DNA of 64,000 nt, taken from NCBI RefSeq assembly GCF_964033635.1, contig NZ_OZ035533.1, positions 6,171,001-6,235,000 of the forward strand, in the 5' to 3' direction. Under the pieces are notes generated by a model. It worked only from the letters and a program-made list of their open reading frames with translations, was not told the DNA's origin and ran no database searches. The DNA comes from Chitinophaga sp. MM2321 (lineage in GTDB: Bacteria; Bacteroidota; Bacteroidia; Chitinophagales; Chitinophagaceae). Below, one piece after another: positions 25,195 through 34,363 of the stretch; the stretch's first letter is position 1, and each line of letters opens with the position of its first letter. The position numbers and the translations under genes are program-made.

Positions 25195-28146
25195 TTATAA
25201 GGAAAACAGTAACCCAAACATTACACTTCTGGCAGTTGGATAAGGTGAATACTCAATGCCAAAAGAGCTAACGCCATTCACGTTTTTGTCTGTATTTACT
25301 TCAGGATCGAACCCGCTGTATTTGGTGATTACGAAAAGATTTTGTCCGGTAACATATACTGCTGCATTTTTCAATACTTTTCCTACGTTACCAATGTTGT
25401 AGGTAAGGGTAACGTTATCCAGTTTCAGGAAATTACCCTTTTCCAGGTAGCGGGAAGAAGCGGCCGGTGAATTCGTTTGTGCTTCTCCGTTACCCAACAG
25501 TGTTTTCGCAATATTGGTAGATCCGAGGTTACCAATTGGAAGAACGGTGTTGGCCGTATTATTATAGACTTCGAAGCCAAAAGCACCATGGGAGCTGGCA
25601 TTCAGGATCCATTTCCTGTACGACAATTCAGTATTGATACCCAGCAACACTTTAGGGTTGGGGTTTGACAGGTAAAATAACGCTCCGTTATCTGCATACA
25701 CACTTTGACCTTTATCATCAAAGCCTTCAAATTTCTGCAGGTAGAAAGTATTTAAAGGATAACCGTTTGCCAGTCTTTGTGCCGTAGCGCCGGATACACC
25801 CTGACCGCTGATAGAGCCTGTAAGTACGGTTGGTCCTACATAATCTCTCATTTCGTTTTTCAGGAAGGTGCCGTTTACGCCGAGTTTCCAGTTCCAGTCT
25901 TTATTCTGAATGATGTCTCCTTTCAGGGATACTTCCACACCGGTATTCAGTACTTTGCCAGGCAGGTTAATCCAGTAGTTGGAAGCCGGGGCAGGTTGAA
26001 TAGCCGGGAAGCTGAAAAGCAGGTTAGTGGTATTCTTTAAAAAGTAATCCACCGTACCGGATAACCTGTTTTTCAGGATGATGAAGTCAAGACCTGTGTT
26101 CAGTTGTTTGGATGTTTCCCATTTCAGATCGGGGTTGGCAACATTGATCAGACTGGCGCTACCACCGGAGCCAAGACCGTATTGTGCCTGCGCTGCGCCG
26201 GCAGGAAATTCCTGGTTACCGGTAATCCCGTAACCAACTCTGAGGGCCAGGTTATTGAAGAAGGTATTGTCTATCATGAAGTCTTCCCCGCTGATATTCC
26301 ATTTACCGGCAAAGGAAGGGAAGTAGCCGTACCGGTTATTGGCGCCGAATTTACTGGAGCCATCTGCTCTCATGGTGGCTGTCAGGAGATATTTATCCTT
26401 TGCATTAAGGGTTACCCTGCCAAAGTATGATTGCAGTTCGGAACTTGGATTACGGAAAGAACCGATCCCGGTATTTGCCTGGGAAGGCGCCTGGAGAATG
26501 TCTGTATAATCAACAGCATACGTGGGAAAACCAGTGGCAGATACCGCTACGCCGGAATAGGCAAATTTCTGGTATTCATATCCTACCATGGCACTCAGGT
26601 TGAATGCGGAAGAAATTTGCTTGTTATAACTGAGCGTATTGTTGAACAACTGTGTGGTTAGTTCAGCGGTATTGTAAAGTGCAGCACCATTGTCAAAGAT
26701 GTCCTTGATGTTGATAAAGGAGGCTACCTGTGAGCGGCGCTGACCTGTCTGGTGATTTATGCTGTATGTCATGCGGTATTCCCAGTCATCATTGAATTTG
26801 AAGTAGGGAGAAACGCTGGCCAGGATATAGCTGATGCTGGCTTTGTCGTCATACGCCTTGGACATCGCTGCCGGATTCACGGCCTTACCTACATCGAGGA
26901 TATTAAAGGAGCCATCGGGGTTGTTGATATTCAGGGTAGGATTCCATTGCAATGCCTGTCCTATGAGGCTGCCGGTAAATCCTGCATCGTTGGTGATAGG
27001 TGCGAGCTGTTCAATAGTATGTGCTGCCATGATATTATAATCGATGCCCAGCTGTTTGCTGTCCAGGAATTTATTCTGACCGTTGAGGGTAGCTGTATAT
27101 TTTTTAAGACCGGTTTTTTTAACGATACCTTCCTGGTTTTGTAAACCGAAAGAGGCCCTGTAGCGGCTGGTTTCGTTGCCACCGCTCATGGCTACGCCTA
27201 CATTCTGGGTGATACCGGTTCTTAAAATAGATTCCATACCATCTGAATTACCGCCGCCGTCGCCGCCGGTGAGGTTATACTCTTTCAGTGCTGCCCGGTA
27301 TTCGTCGGGATTCAGTACGTCCAGTTTTTTCATGATGTTGCTCATGCCTACAGAATAGTTTACATCCAGCCTGGTAGGACCGGGTGTACCTTTTTTTGTG
27401 GAGATGATGATTACGCCGTTAGCGCCGCGGGAACCGTAGATGGCTGTTGCAGAAGCATCTTTTAATACGTCCATGGAGGCAATGTCGGCGGAGTTGATAA
27501 AGTTCAGCGGGTTGGCATCGGGTGTCTGACCGAGGCCATTTACGTTGATATCAGGGCGCGCAACGCGGCCATCCAGTGGAACCCCGTCTACCACATACAG
27601 GGGCTGGTTGCCGGAACGAACGGAGGATACCCCTCTGATACGTACCGTAGCAGAAGCGCCGGGAGCGCCGCTGTTATTGAGGATCATCAGGCCGGATACC
27701 TTACCCTGGATCAGCTGATCCGGTGCGGTGGTGATACCGCGGTTAAATTCGGCGGCTTTTACCTGGGCAATAGCACCGGTAATATCTTTTTTACGGGTAG
27801 TACCATAACCTACTACCACTACATCGGTGAGGGTGGTGTTTTCCTGCACCAGTTTCACGTCTACGTGTGTTTTGTTGACGATATCTACCTCCTGGGCTGT
27901 TTGACCAATAAAGGAAACAATCAGGGTAGTGGCGCCGGGAGCTACAGATACCTGAAAGTTGCCCTCAGCATCTGCGCTGGTGCCGCTTTTGGTGCCTTTG
28001 ATCTGTATGGTGGCGCCTGGGATGGCAACGCCATTGTTATCTGTTACCTTGCCTGTAATGGTCTTGTTCTGGGCCATTACGAGGCCCTGTACCAATAACA
28101 GGAAGGAGCACAGAAATAGAGTTTTGAAAAGTCGCGATTTGGTCAT
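25195..28146 (-). CDS. SusC/RagA-family TonB-linked outer-membrane transporter
   Basis: A 983-residue outer-membrane beta barrel that imports oligosaccharides using TonB energy. Signal peptide at 1-25 (ending VMAQ), a carboxypeptidase-regulatory-like domain at about 28-105 (ITGKVTDNNGVAIPGATIQIKG), the SusC signature TDVVVVGYGTTRKKDITGA, a plug domain (VSSVRSGNQPLYVVDGVPL, MDVLKDASATAIYGSRGANGVI), then the barrel ending in a C-terminal Leu after a Phe-rich strand. It has no N-terminal STN domain, so signalling through an anti-sigma factor is not expected. A DUF6377 protein upstream is the likelier regulator. The substrate is not readable from sequence; the GH31 gene points to alpha-glucosides. 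Confidence 0.96.
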   Translation of the reverse strand: MTKSRLFKTLFLCSFLLLVQGLVMAQNKTITGKVTDNNGVAIPGATIQIKGTKSGTSADAEGNFQVSVAPGATTLIVSFIGQTAQEVDIVNKTHVDVKLVQENTTLTDVVVVGYGTTRKKDITGAIAQVKAAEFNRGITTAPDQLIQGKVSGLMILNNSGAPGASATVRIRGVSSVRSGNQPLYVVDGVPLDGRVARPDINVNGLGQTPDANPLNFINSADIASMDVLKDASATAIYGSRGANGVIIISTKKGTPGPTRLDVNYSVGMSNIMKKLDVLNPDEYRAALKEYNLTGGDGGGNSDGMESILRTGITQNVGVAMSGGNETSRYRASFGLQNQEGIVKKTGLKKYTATLNGQNKFLDSKQLGIDYNIMAAHTIEQLAPITNDAGFTGSLIGQALQWNPTLNINNPDGSFNILDVGKAVNPAAMSKAYDDKASISYILASVSPYFKFNDDWEYRMTYSINHQTGQRRSQVASFINIKDIFDNGAALYNTAELTTQLFNNTLSYNKQISSAFNLSAMVGYEYQKFAYSGVAVSATGFPTYAVDYTDILQAPSQANTGIGSFRNPSSELQSYFGRVTLNAKDKYLLTATMRADGSSKFGANNRYGYFPSFAGKWNISGEDFMIDNTFFNNLALRVGYGITGNQEFPAGAAQAQYGLGSGGSASLINVANPDLKWETSKQLNTGLDFIILKNRLSGTVDYFLKNTTNLLFSFPAIQPAPASNYWINLPGKVLNTGVEVSLKGDIIQNKDWNWKLGVNGTFLKNEMRDYVGPTVLTGSISGQGVSGATAQRLANGYPLNTFYLQKFEGFDDKGQSVYADNGALFYLSNPNPKVLLGINTELSYRKWILNASSHGAFGFEVYNNTANTVLPIGNLGSTNIAKTLLGNGEAQTNSPAASSRYLEKGNFLKLDNVTLTYNIGNVGKVLKNAAVYVTGQNLFVITKYSGFDPEVNTDKNVNGVSSFGIEYSPYPTARSVMFGLLFSL

Positions 28147-28544
28147 AAAGTGGATTTTTTGAGCAGTGAATGGACTGTTCTGTTACCGTGGATTTAAAGA
28201 TTTAGTGAATAACTCATTGAACAGGTAGTTGCGTTGCATGCGGAGGCTTGCTCAACATTTTTAACAACGTGGATTTAATTACCGGTTCATACGTGGGTGG
28301 CGTTAGCCTGGTTTACTGATTTTGGCTTATAGATTCTCAGATAGTGATTTTGGTTTTTTTATACTTTTTTACTTTTAACCAAAGTAAAATAGGTATGCGC
28401 AGGTGAACAACTTATACAAGATAAATATAGAAAATAAACGCAAATATTAGGATAGAATCAATATTATCATACTGATATCTAATGAGTTACGAACAAATAT
28501 AAATTTTACATATATTGATGGGTTACTACTAATTCAAGGTGTTT
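28147..28544 (-). promoter_or_regulatory. Regulatory region upstream of susC
   Basis: A 398-base gap with no gene. TATATTTG on the minus strand (28494-28501) is an exact -7 match and would give a leader of about 340 bases. GTGGATTT occurs three times (28150-28157, 28188-28195, 28269-28276). TGATTTTGG occurs twice, about 30 bases apart, near 28318 and 28346. A 9-bp hairpin (TTTTACTTT/AAAGTAAAA) lies at 28367-28389. These may be sites for the adjacent regulator or leader-RNA elements. Some promoter closer to susC could have been missed. Confidence 0.5.
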
Positions 28545-30146
28545 TCAGAGTGCTTTAATGCCCATAACATGGTTTTCGAACTCTTCACTGGGCACTAATG
28601 ACCGCTTTTTGATTTTGGTTTTATAGGCATAAATCGTATTTACAGAATATTCCAGGATGCGGGCAATTTTTTCATTATCGGAGATACCGATCCGGATCAG
28701 GGCAAAAATACGGATATCTGTATTGAGCAGCTCATTTTCTTTTAGCGCCACCTGGTTGTTTTTATCAAACAAGGCGTTGAATTCTTCCACGAAATGCGGG
28801 AATATTTTAAGGAATACCCGGTCGAAATTCGTGAAAAGATCCTCTCTTTCCTGCCTGATATTGATGTTATTTACAAGGAATTTTACTTCATTGGGCTTGT
28901 TTTCTGTTAATTTCTGCTCAAGCGTTTGTTTGATCTTTTCAATTTTGCCGATATAGGTAGCGTTGATATTGAAGCAATAACCTACATATTCCTCTTTGAT
29001 CTTATTGGCTTCCAGCAACTGGTTATTGATTTCCTGTTGTTTAAGATGGGCCGCAGTAATAATATGCTGGGCTGTTTTCAGTTTCTGTACCTGTCTGAAA
29101 ACAGTAATCGCCAATACCACAAGGGCAATCAGTAAAAGCGTAACGATGGCGGCATAGATGAGTAGCGAGCGTGTCTTTTCTTCAGCAGTATAGATCCGCT
29201 CCTGCTCAATGATGGGTAAAATACTGCTAACCTGTACTTTACGTTGCCGGGCGCCATAAAATACTGCTTCTGCAATCGCCTTTTCAATATAATGGGAGGC
29301 ATCTTTAACATCTCCCTTACCAAATAATAAAGTGGCCAGCATATACATGGCCATGGTTTCTTTGGTAGACGATTTAACATCCGCAATGGCAGACCGGATC
29401 AGCAAGGTGATGGCGGTATCCGGCTGATTACTTTGTAAGTAGATGTTGCCCAGTGTGCAGGCGGCTACGGCTAGTTGCCGGTAGTTCAGTCCCGGCTGGT
29501 TCAGGTCAGGATAGCAGGCAATAGCAGCAGGCAGGTTGCCTTTCATGAAATATTGCAAACCTTTATTGTACTTATATTCAAAGGAAGCCTCCGGTAACAG
29601 GTGAAGCGCGGAGTCCATATATATACCTCCCTGGTGGGTATATTCAGGGGTGTAGTATTTATCCTGGTTATAGGCGGCGAGGTCGTAATAGAACCGGCTT
29701 TTCATCAGGTAAAACTGTACCCGGATGCTATCGGGCATGCCGGTTACATTGATATTGTCCAGGAAAGCGGCTGTTTCTGTAAACATGCCTGATGATAGCA
29801 GAATGAAGCCCAGTTTTACTTTTGCACACATAATGCGCACAGGGTCATTCATTTCTGTAGCGATCTGCTCCAGATGCCGGGCATAAATGAAGGCGGAATC
29901 GAAGTTAAATACTTTGTAGGCCTCGTACAGTTGCTGGTTGATATTAAAGCGGAGGGTGAGATCGCTGCCGGCGCCTGCCAGCGTATGTTTGATACTATCG
30001 ATACCCTTTACTTTTAATGCATCGTAGGCACCTGATCTTTCTATGTTGCTATTTAACTCTTTCAGTAATGCTTGCTGAGGAGTGTTTCCATACACAGTAA
30101 AATGCAGGGTGAGCAATAAAATCAAACAGCCTATAATACGATTCAT
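28545..30146 (-). CDS. DUF6377 (SusR-like) membrane-bound transcriptional regulator
   Basis: A 533-residue protein beginning with a signal or anchor segment (MNRIIGCLILLLTLHFTVYG). A periplasmic TPR-like region of about 300 residues follows (LAVAACTLGNIYLQSNQPDTA), then a membrane helix at about 330-352, a cytoplasmic coiled coil, and a C-terminal HTH ending (DIRIFALIRIGISDNEKIARILEYSVNTIYAYKTKIKKRS). This is the plan of the DUF6377 proteins beside SusC/SusD loci and, as far as I recall, of SusR, which senses oligosaccharide in the periplasm and turns on sus genes. It lies immediately upstream of susC on the same strand. The ATG at 30146 starts the hydrophobic segment; an earlier in-frame ATG adds 12 residues. 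Confidence 0.85.
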   Translation of the reverse strand: MNRIIGCLILLLTLHFTVYGNTPQQALLKELNSNIERSGAYDALKVKGIDSIKHTLAGAGSDLTLRFNINQQLYEAYKVFNFDSAFIYARHLEQIATEMNDPVRIMCAKVKLGFILLSSGMFTETAAFLDNINVTGMPDSIRVQFYLMKSRFYYDLAAYNQDKYYTPEYTHQGGIYMDSALHLLPEASFEYKYNKGLQYFMKGNLPAAIACYPDLNQPGLNYRQLAVAACTLGNIYLQSNQPDTAITLLIRSAIADVKSSTKETMAMYMLATLLFGKGDVKDASHYIEKAIAEAVFYGARQRKVQVSSILPIIEQERIYTAEEKTRSLLIYAAIVTLLLIALVVLAITVFRQVQKLKTAQHIITAAHLKQQEINNQLLEANKIKEEYVGYCFNINATYIGKIEKIKQTLEQKLTENKPNEVKFLVNNINIRQEREDLFTNFDRVFLKIFPHFVEEFNALFDKNNQVALKENELLNTDIRIFALIRIGISDNEKIARILEYSVNTIYAYKTKIKKRSLVPSEEFENHVMGIKAL

Positions 30147-30268
30147 AGAAATAACAAATGTAAAAGATTCACAGGTCAGCAATAAATTTAAGCGACTTTT
30201 TTGAAATAACGGTTAGTACCGCTTTATAAAACGGGGATCTCCTGTGTGGCTGCTATATAGAAATATTA

Positions 30269-30703
30269 TTACCGGCTTGTGAGGCTGTAGTTTAAATTGC
30301 CTTCTATGGGGTGCTTGTCTCTGTCAAGTAATTTTAATTCCCGCTCTCCTACCCGTTGAAAAAAACGCTGAAGATTTCTGTCTTTATCAGGATTGAGCTG
30401 GATCACCACCGTATCTCCATTGCCCGGCAACAGGCGATAGGAACCCTCACTATTGAAAATGGCGTCTTTCCCCGCACTTACACCCTGGTAGGTTTCTTTG
30501 AGTTTAAACTGGAAGTCAGGATCCTGTAATTGCTCATGGAGGGTTAATTCCGTTATGATCCCAATGCAATCGGCGCATGGCAGGGTACCTGTGTAAGTGA
30601 TCCAGCTATCTTTTTTACCGGCGGTATCCGAGGCGCCGGCCGTGCTCCCGGAATGTTGGCAGCCCGCCAATACTATGACTAGCAATAAAGAAAGGTATCT
30701 CAT
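30269..30703 (-). CDS. NlpE-like copper-resistance lipoprotein
   Basis: A 144-residue lipoprotein (lipobox VLAGC, Cys 15) with a domain like the N-terminal part of NlpE: YTGTLPCADCIGIITELTL, with the CxxC at about 40-43, followed by FKLKETYQG and the beta-barrel strands. In E. coli NlpE senses surface contact and lipoprotein-trafficking stress and signals through Cpx. Bacteroidota usually have only this short domain, whose role is unproven. It lies about 90 bases downstream of the phytase-like gene on the same strand. Confidence 0.85.
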   Translation of the reverse strand: MRYLSLLLVIVLAGCQHSGSTAGASDTAGKKDSWITYTGTLPCADCIGIITELTLHEQLQDPDFQFKLKETYQGVSAGKDAIFNSEGSYRLLPGNGDTVVIQLNPDKDRNLQRFFQRVGERELKLLDRDKHPIEGNLNYSLTSR

Positions 30704-30797
30704 AAAGAAGGTTTCTTCCTTTATAACAAATGGCCCCTGCTTTTAGTTAAAATGCAGGTTTTTATCTCCCTAAATTTTAAAAAAAATATTTTTCGGG

Positions 30798-31958
30798 TTA
30801 AAATGTAGCAGATGGCATTAGCTCGAACAGGAAAAACTGGCTTTCTTCAACAGCGGAAAAATTATTGTCTGCTACAAACACCAGGCTCTGGTGACCGTTG
30901 GGAAGTATGGGACCAAATGTTACTCCTTCTATGTTATCAATATAAGTATTCAGGCTTGCGAAATCAAACAACAACAATTTAGTAGCAGGTTTAAAAAGTG
31001 TGTCCGACTGAAGTGAATTAACAGAGCTTATATCAGTGGCGTTGCGTACATCCGTCATAAATACCTTGATGGTACAATCTTTTATACCGGAAGAAAAAGA
31101 GCGTTCAATGGTGAGCATTCTGTGATCCGACAATACGAGGATATCCGCAATACCATTTACTTTGAAGGCATTTTCAGGAATGGCGGCATGGGCTACCGGA
31201 TCCAGTTTATAAGCATATTGGGCAACAGACTGACGGGTATCATTATCGTATTTGATGATACGGGTAAAAGCCGAGGTATCGTGTACACCCGCGCGTGGTC
31301 CATCTTCATACCTGGGTTCTTCCTGGCTCACATACATAAAACGGTTGCCGGGCGTAAAGCCGAGTCCTTCAAATACGCCGTTGCGCCGTGGACCATTATC
31401 GGTAGCCTGCATGCGGAATTGTGCCGGCAAAATAAATGAATCAATATAATGGCCATCGGTACCGATTTCAAATACACCGGGATTGGTGAGAATCGTATCC
31501 TGTTCCTGCACGATCCGTTCTCCTTCGCTGCTCCATACCAGGCATTTTTTTGTTGCGTTATAACGCATGGCTTCGGGGTCGGGTGTAAGGGCGGCATTTT
31601 CTTTAATACCGGGAAATGTACTACCATCCGGTTGCCGCAAAAATGTTACGCCCGTAAATTTTATGCTGTCAAATGATTTTTCGGAGAAGTAAAGCCGGGC
31701 GGTATAGAAGCGGGCAGGGTTGCGTTCCGAACGATCATCAGAGATCATGTAATACTGCTGCGTGCCGGGGTCGTAGTCTATTCCTGACAAACCGCCTACC
31801 ACAGTGCCATTGAAAGGCATGTTGTGTGGGATGATCTGTTGCCCTATGTAATACAAACTAACCGTGTTTGTAGTGGATTGTATTTTGTTGCGGGTACTGC
31901 TGCAGCTGATGATACACAGCATACACAAGGCCGCCGGAAAAGACCGGTATTTTCTCAT
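30798..31958 (-). CDS. Phytase-like esterase-domain lipoprotein
   Basis: A 386-residue protein with lipobox IISC (Cys about 19), matching the 'esterase-like activity of phytase' domain. Diagnostic segments are GGLSGIDYDPGTQQYYMISDDRSERNPARFY, ALTPDPEAMRYN, SSEGERI, NGVFEGLGFTPGNRFMYVSQEEP and YIDNIEGVTFGPILPNGHQSLVFVADNNFS. This is a beta-propeller-type fold of poorly known substrate, probably at the cell surface or in the periplasm. Genuine phytase activity should not be assumed. Confidence 0.88.
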   Translation of the reverse strand: MRKYRSFPAALCMLCIISCSSTRNKIQSTTNTVSLYYIGQQIIPHNMPFNGTVVGGLSGIDYDPGTQQYYMISDDRSERNPARFYTARLYFSEKSFDSIKFTGVTFLRQPDGSTFPGIKENAALTPDPEAMRYNATKKCLVWSSEGERIVQEQDTILTNPGVFEIGTDGHYIDSFILPAQFRMQATDNGPRRNGVFEGLGFTPGNRFMYVSQEEPRYEDGPRAGVHDTSAFTRIIKYDNDTRQSVAQYAYKLDPVAHAAIPENAFKVNGIADILVLSDHRMLTIERSFSSGIKDCTIKVFMTDVRNATDISSVNSLQSDTLFKPATKLLLFDFASLNTYIDNIEGVTFGPILPNGHQSLVFVADNNFSAVEESQFFLFELMPSATF

Positions 31959-32051
31959 GGCAGCAATTTAGGGAATATCGGGCAAACGTACGTCAGTAAG
32001 GCCGACCCGGAAGGGCCAGCCTTTTCTTCATCTGACCAACTATTAAGCGTA

Positions 32052-32885
32052 CTAAGGTTTTATAAATAAACTGGCGATAGCTACTGCCTGTTCGCCTGTT
32101 AATGGCTCATCAAATGATTCAGATGCGCTGGCATCTCCCATGTTGTTGATAGCGGAAATATTTACACCTGCCTGTACTGTTAATTCTTCGCCTGCATATA
32201 CCGGATCAACAGCGGAAGTGGCGATACCACTTTGTTTCAGCGTGATCCAGGGTTTAAGGTTATCGTCAGCGCCCAGTGCCTTTCTTGTTCTGCGCATGGC
32301 GCGGATATGTGCTGCATGACGTGCTTCCACGGAGTGAATACTCAGTGCTGCAGTTAATACAGCCCCTTGTCCGGCGAGCTTAGGTGCCTGACCTTTGTAG
32401 GCGCGTACACCGGTATCTTCAAAAGCCTGTGATACGGCGAGGAAGTAGTCGTAATTACTAAACACGGTGGGGAAAGTACCACCGGCGGTAAAGTCGAAAG
32501 TGGGGCTTGGATCGTAGCCACCCATTCCGCTTAGTGCGCCCTGTAAGAATTTTACGTGGGCTGTTTCATGTTTGCTGATGGTTGTAATAGCACCCATGCC
32601 TTCAGCAGGAATTAAATTGGGTGTGGCCAGTCCTTTGGCATAGTAAGCAGCTTCCAGGTATTCGAGTGTGAGCGCAAGTGCCAGTACGCCTTTCACGTCA
32701 GTAGATGATGCCTGCCGGGCGTATGCTTTGTTAAACATACTGCCCAGTGCAAACGGGATGGCAGCCAGTGCAATTTTACCGCTGATGTTGGTAAACTGTT
32801 TCATGGCGTTACGACGGGTATCCAGTTTATCGTATACTTCGGGATCGATTTTTTCGATTTCCTTAAAAATATTAAGCATGTCCAT
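32052..32885 (-). CDS. Ferritin-like domain protein (second of a pair)
   Basis: A 277-residue member of the Ferritin_2 (desiccation-related-like) family. The N-terminus MDMLNIFKEIEKIDPEVYDKLDTRRNAMKQF precedes a hydrophobic segment (ALAAIPFALGSMF), so export of an unusual kind, possibly Tat-like with the RR pair at 28-29, is likely. The four-helix bundle has ALTLEYLEAAYYAKGL, KHETAHVKFLQGAL, AVSQAFEDTGVRAYKG and ALSIHSVEARHAAHIR, whose Glu and His residues suit a di-iron site. It follows its paralogue by 41 bases in the same operon. Roles suggested for the family are iron or oxidative stress; none is proven. Confidence 0.88.
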   Translation of the reverse strand: MDMLNIFKEIEKIDPEVYDKLDTRRNAMKQFTNISGKIALAAIPFALGSMFNKAYARQASSTDVKGVLALALTLEYLEAAYYAKGLATPNLIPAEGMGAITTISKHETAHVKFLQGALSGMGGYDPSPTFDFTAGGTFPTVFSNYDYFLAVSQAFEDTGVRAYKGQAPKLAGQGAVLTAALSIHSVEARHAAHIRAMRRTRKALGADDNLKPWITLKQSGIATSAVDPVYAGEELTVQAGVNISAINNMGDASASESFDEPLTGEQAVAIASLFIKP

Positions 32886-32926
32886 ATGATCAGATTTAAC
32901 AGTGAAATAATGAAGAGAAGTGCGGC

Positions 32927-33601
32927 TTATTTAGGCAGCGTGTTGGTGTCGATCTTCGTTTTTACATACGTGCCGGCTATTGCGAAAACATCCGCCGGTG
33001 TTCTTGATTTATCCAGTCCATCTGCATTTACCACATCATCACCTGCAAACGTTCCGTTGCTGATCAGGTCGCGGATATAGGCCGCGTGGCGGGCTTCTAC
33101 AGAAACTATTTTTCCTGCGAGGCCGAGGTAGGTTTGACCGGCAGCCGTGTTGGAGAAATATTGTCCTGCGCCATTGTAAGCAGATACACCGAGGTCTTCA
33201 AATGCTTTGGCGGTACCCAGTACACTATCTCTTTTGGAAAAATCTATGGAGCTGAAATCTACTTCCAGGCCAACGATGGCGTTGGTAGATAATGCTGCTT
33301 TTAAAAATTCGCGGTGACCTATTTCATGATTCCTGATATCTGTAAAGTATTGTACTTCCATGGGTGAGATGCCGGCATATTGAGACGATACCACCTGTGT
33401 ATAGAAAGCGGCTTCCAGCTGCTCCAGTGCATAGGCGTAATTCAATACTGCAATGTCGCCACTACCCAGACTTACGCCTTCACCAGGCATGTTGTTGTTG
33501 TCATCATTTTTTTTGCAGCTGGCTACGAGCGTGGTTGCAGTAATGAATGCGGAGCCGAGGCCCATATATTTAAGGAAGTTGCGGCGTTGTATATTGGGCA
33601 T
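32927..33601 (-). CDS. Ferritin-like domain protein with Tat signal (first of a pair)
   Basis: Paralogue of the downstream gene, 224 residues from the ATG at 33601, giving MPNIQRRNFLKYMG with a twin-arginine motif (RRNFLK) followed by a hydrophobic stretch and ASC, a possible lipobox. A longer in-frame start at 33646 adds 15 polar residues and would push the Tat motif inward. The bundle shows YAYALEQLEAAFYTQV, DIRNHEIGHREFL, AFEDLGVSAYNG and VSVEARHAAYIRDL, with conserved Glu/His positions of Ferritin_2. The Tat signal implies the metal-loaded protein is exported folded. Confidence 0.88.
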   Translation of the reverse strand: MPNIQRRNFLKYMGLGSAFITATTLVASCKKNDDNNNMPGEGVSLGSGDIAVLNYAYALEQLEAAFYTQVVSSQYAGISPMEVQYFTDIRNHEIGHREFLKAALSTNAIVGLEVDFSSIDFSKRDSVLGTAKAFEDLGVSAYNGAGQYFSNTAAGQTYLGLAGKIVSVEARHAAYIRDLISNGTFAGDDVVNADGLDKSRTPADVFAIAGTYVKTKIDTNTLPK

Positions 33602-33849
33602 AACTTCCTTGCTCTCATCCTGAGAGCGGGTCTTCAAAATGTACATAAGCTTAAATTTATGAGATGGAATAATATATGATCACACAGCTCTGTTGGTTAA
33701 CAGTAGCGGGTTTCATAAGTGCCGGCAGGTACGCTCGCGCAGACACCTGATGATCATATACGGGGCTTTGTCGGCATTGGTTTTAAAAAGCAGAAAATTT
33801 TTTCAGCACATTATTTAATCAACATAAAAAAAATAAAAAACATAAACAC

Positions 33850-33912
33850 GATGGGCCTGGCAGATATAAAAGAAGCGCAAAATTTTCTTCTCTTATATCT
33901 GCCAGGCCCATC
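33850..33912 (-). terminator. Long perfect hairpin, likely terminator of the lmo0937-type gene
   Basis: 26-base arms (33850-33875 and 33887-33912, core GGGCCTGGCAGATATAA) match at 25 positions, the other being a G-U pair on one strand. The loop is 11 bases. It starts 38 bases past the stop of the small leftward gene and lies before the ferritin operon. It is one of the longest clean stems in the window. Confidence 0.75.
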
Positions 33913-33949
33913 ATGGAAAACGTTATTAATTTTTTATCCTGGTCAGACC

Positions 33950-34102
33950 CTATAAAGCTCTTCCCCTGATGATATTCACCAGGATTGCTATGATAGCTAG
34001 TACGAGCAGGGCGTGTATAAGACTACCTGCGGAGTATACAAAGAAACCAAGTATCCATCCAATGATCAGAATTACGGCGATTAAATACAAAAGATTGCTC
34101 AT
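33950..34102 (-). CDS. lmo0937/DUF5670-type small membrane protein
   Basis: A 50-residue protein made almost wholly of two membrane helices: MSNLLYLIAVILIIGWILGF, then SAGSLIHALLVLAIIAILV, ending in the basic tail NIIRGRAL. The pattern GWILGFF...HALLVLAII matches the lmo0937 family of tiny membrane proteins widespread in Bacteroidota and Firmicutes, often linked to general stress. Too short for usual gene-length cut-offs. A long hairpin follows it, and a PA2169-type gene is divergent upstream. Confidence 0.85.
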   Translation of the reverse strand: MSNLLYLIAVILIIGWILGFFVYSAGSLIHALLVLAIIAILVNIIRGRAL

Positions 34103-34159
34103 GTTTTCAGGATTTGATTCATAGTATATACTTTAAAATTTATGCCAATCCAATAAAAG

Positions 34160-34226
34160 CCTGTTATAGGGGTATAACAGGGGTGCCAGCCCGGAAGAGT
34201 CCGGAACAGTGTGGAACCTATTCCAC
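34160..34226. repeat. Two small inverted repeats in the divergent stress-gene promoter region
   Basis: CCTGTTATA (34160-34168) pairs with TATAACAGG (34173-34181), and GTGGAA with TTCCAC at 34211-34226. They lie between the divergent lmo0937-type and PA2169-type genes and could be operators. Confidence 0.4.
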
Positions 34227-34305
34227 CATCCGAGAAAAAAAAGGACGAAAAAGTTGTTATACATCTCCCCAAATGCTTTGTGATAAAGGCTTTGCAAACT
34301 GGTCG

Positions 34306-34313
34306 TATTTTTG
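34306..34313 (+). promoter_or_regulatory. -7 element of the PA2169-type gene
   Basis: TATTTTTG, an exact TAnnTTTG, 50 bases upstream of the ATG at 34364. Confidence 0.6.
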
Positions 34314-34363
34314 AAAATGGATAATGAGCGGCAACCTTATTTTAAACTATAAAACTATTGATC

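Noticed and set aside
33719..33955. 78-codon plus-strand frame upstream of the ferritin pair
   Set aside because: It runs straight through the long hairpin at 33850-33912 and has no coding-like composition or motif.
34114..34314. 66-codon plus-strand frame in the lmo0937/PA2169 divergent gap
   Set aside because: It overlaps inverted repeats and the promoter of the PA2169-type gene, and its composition is not protein-like.
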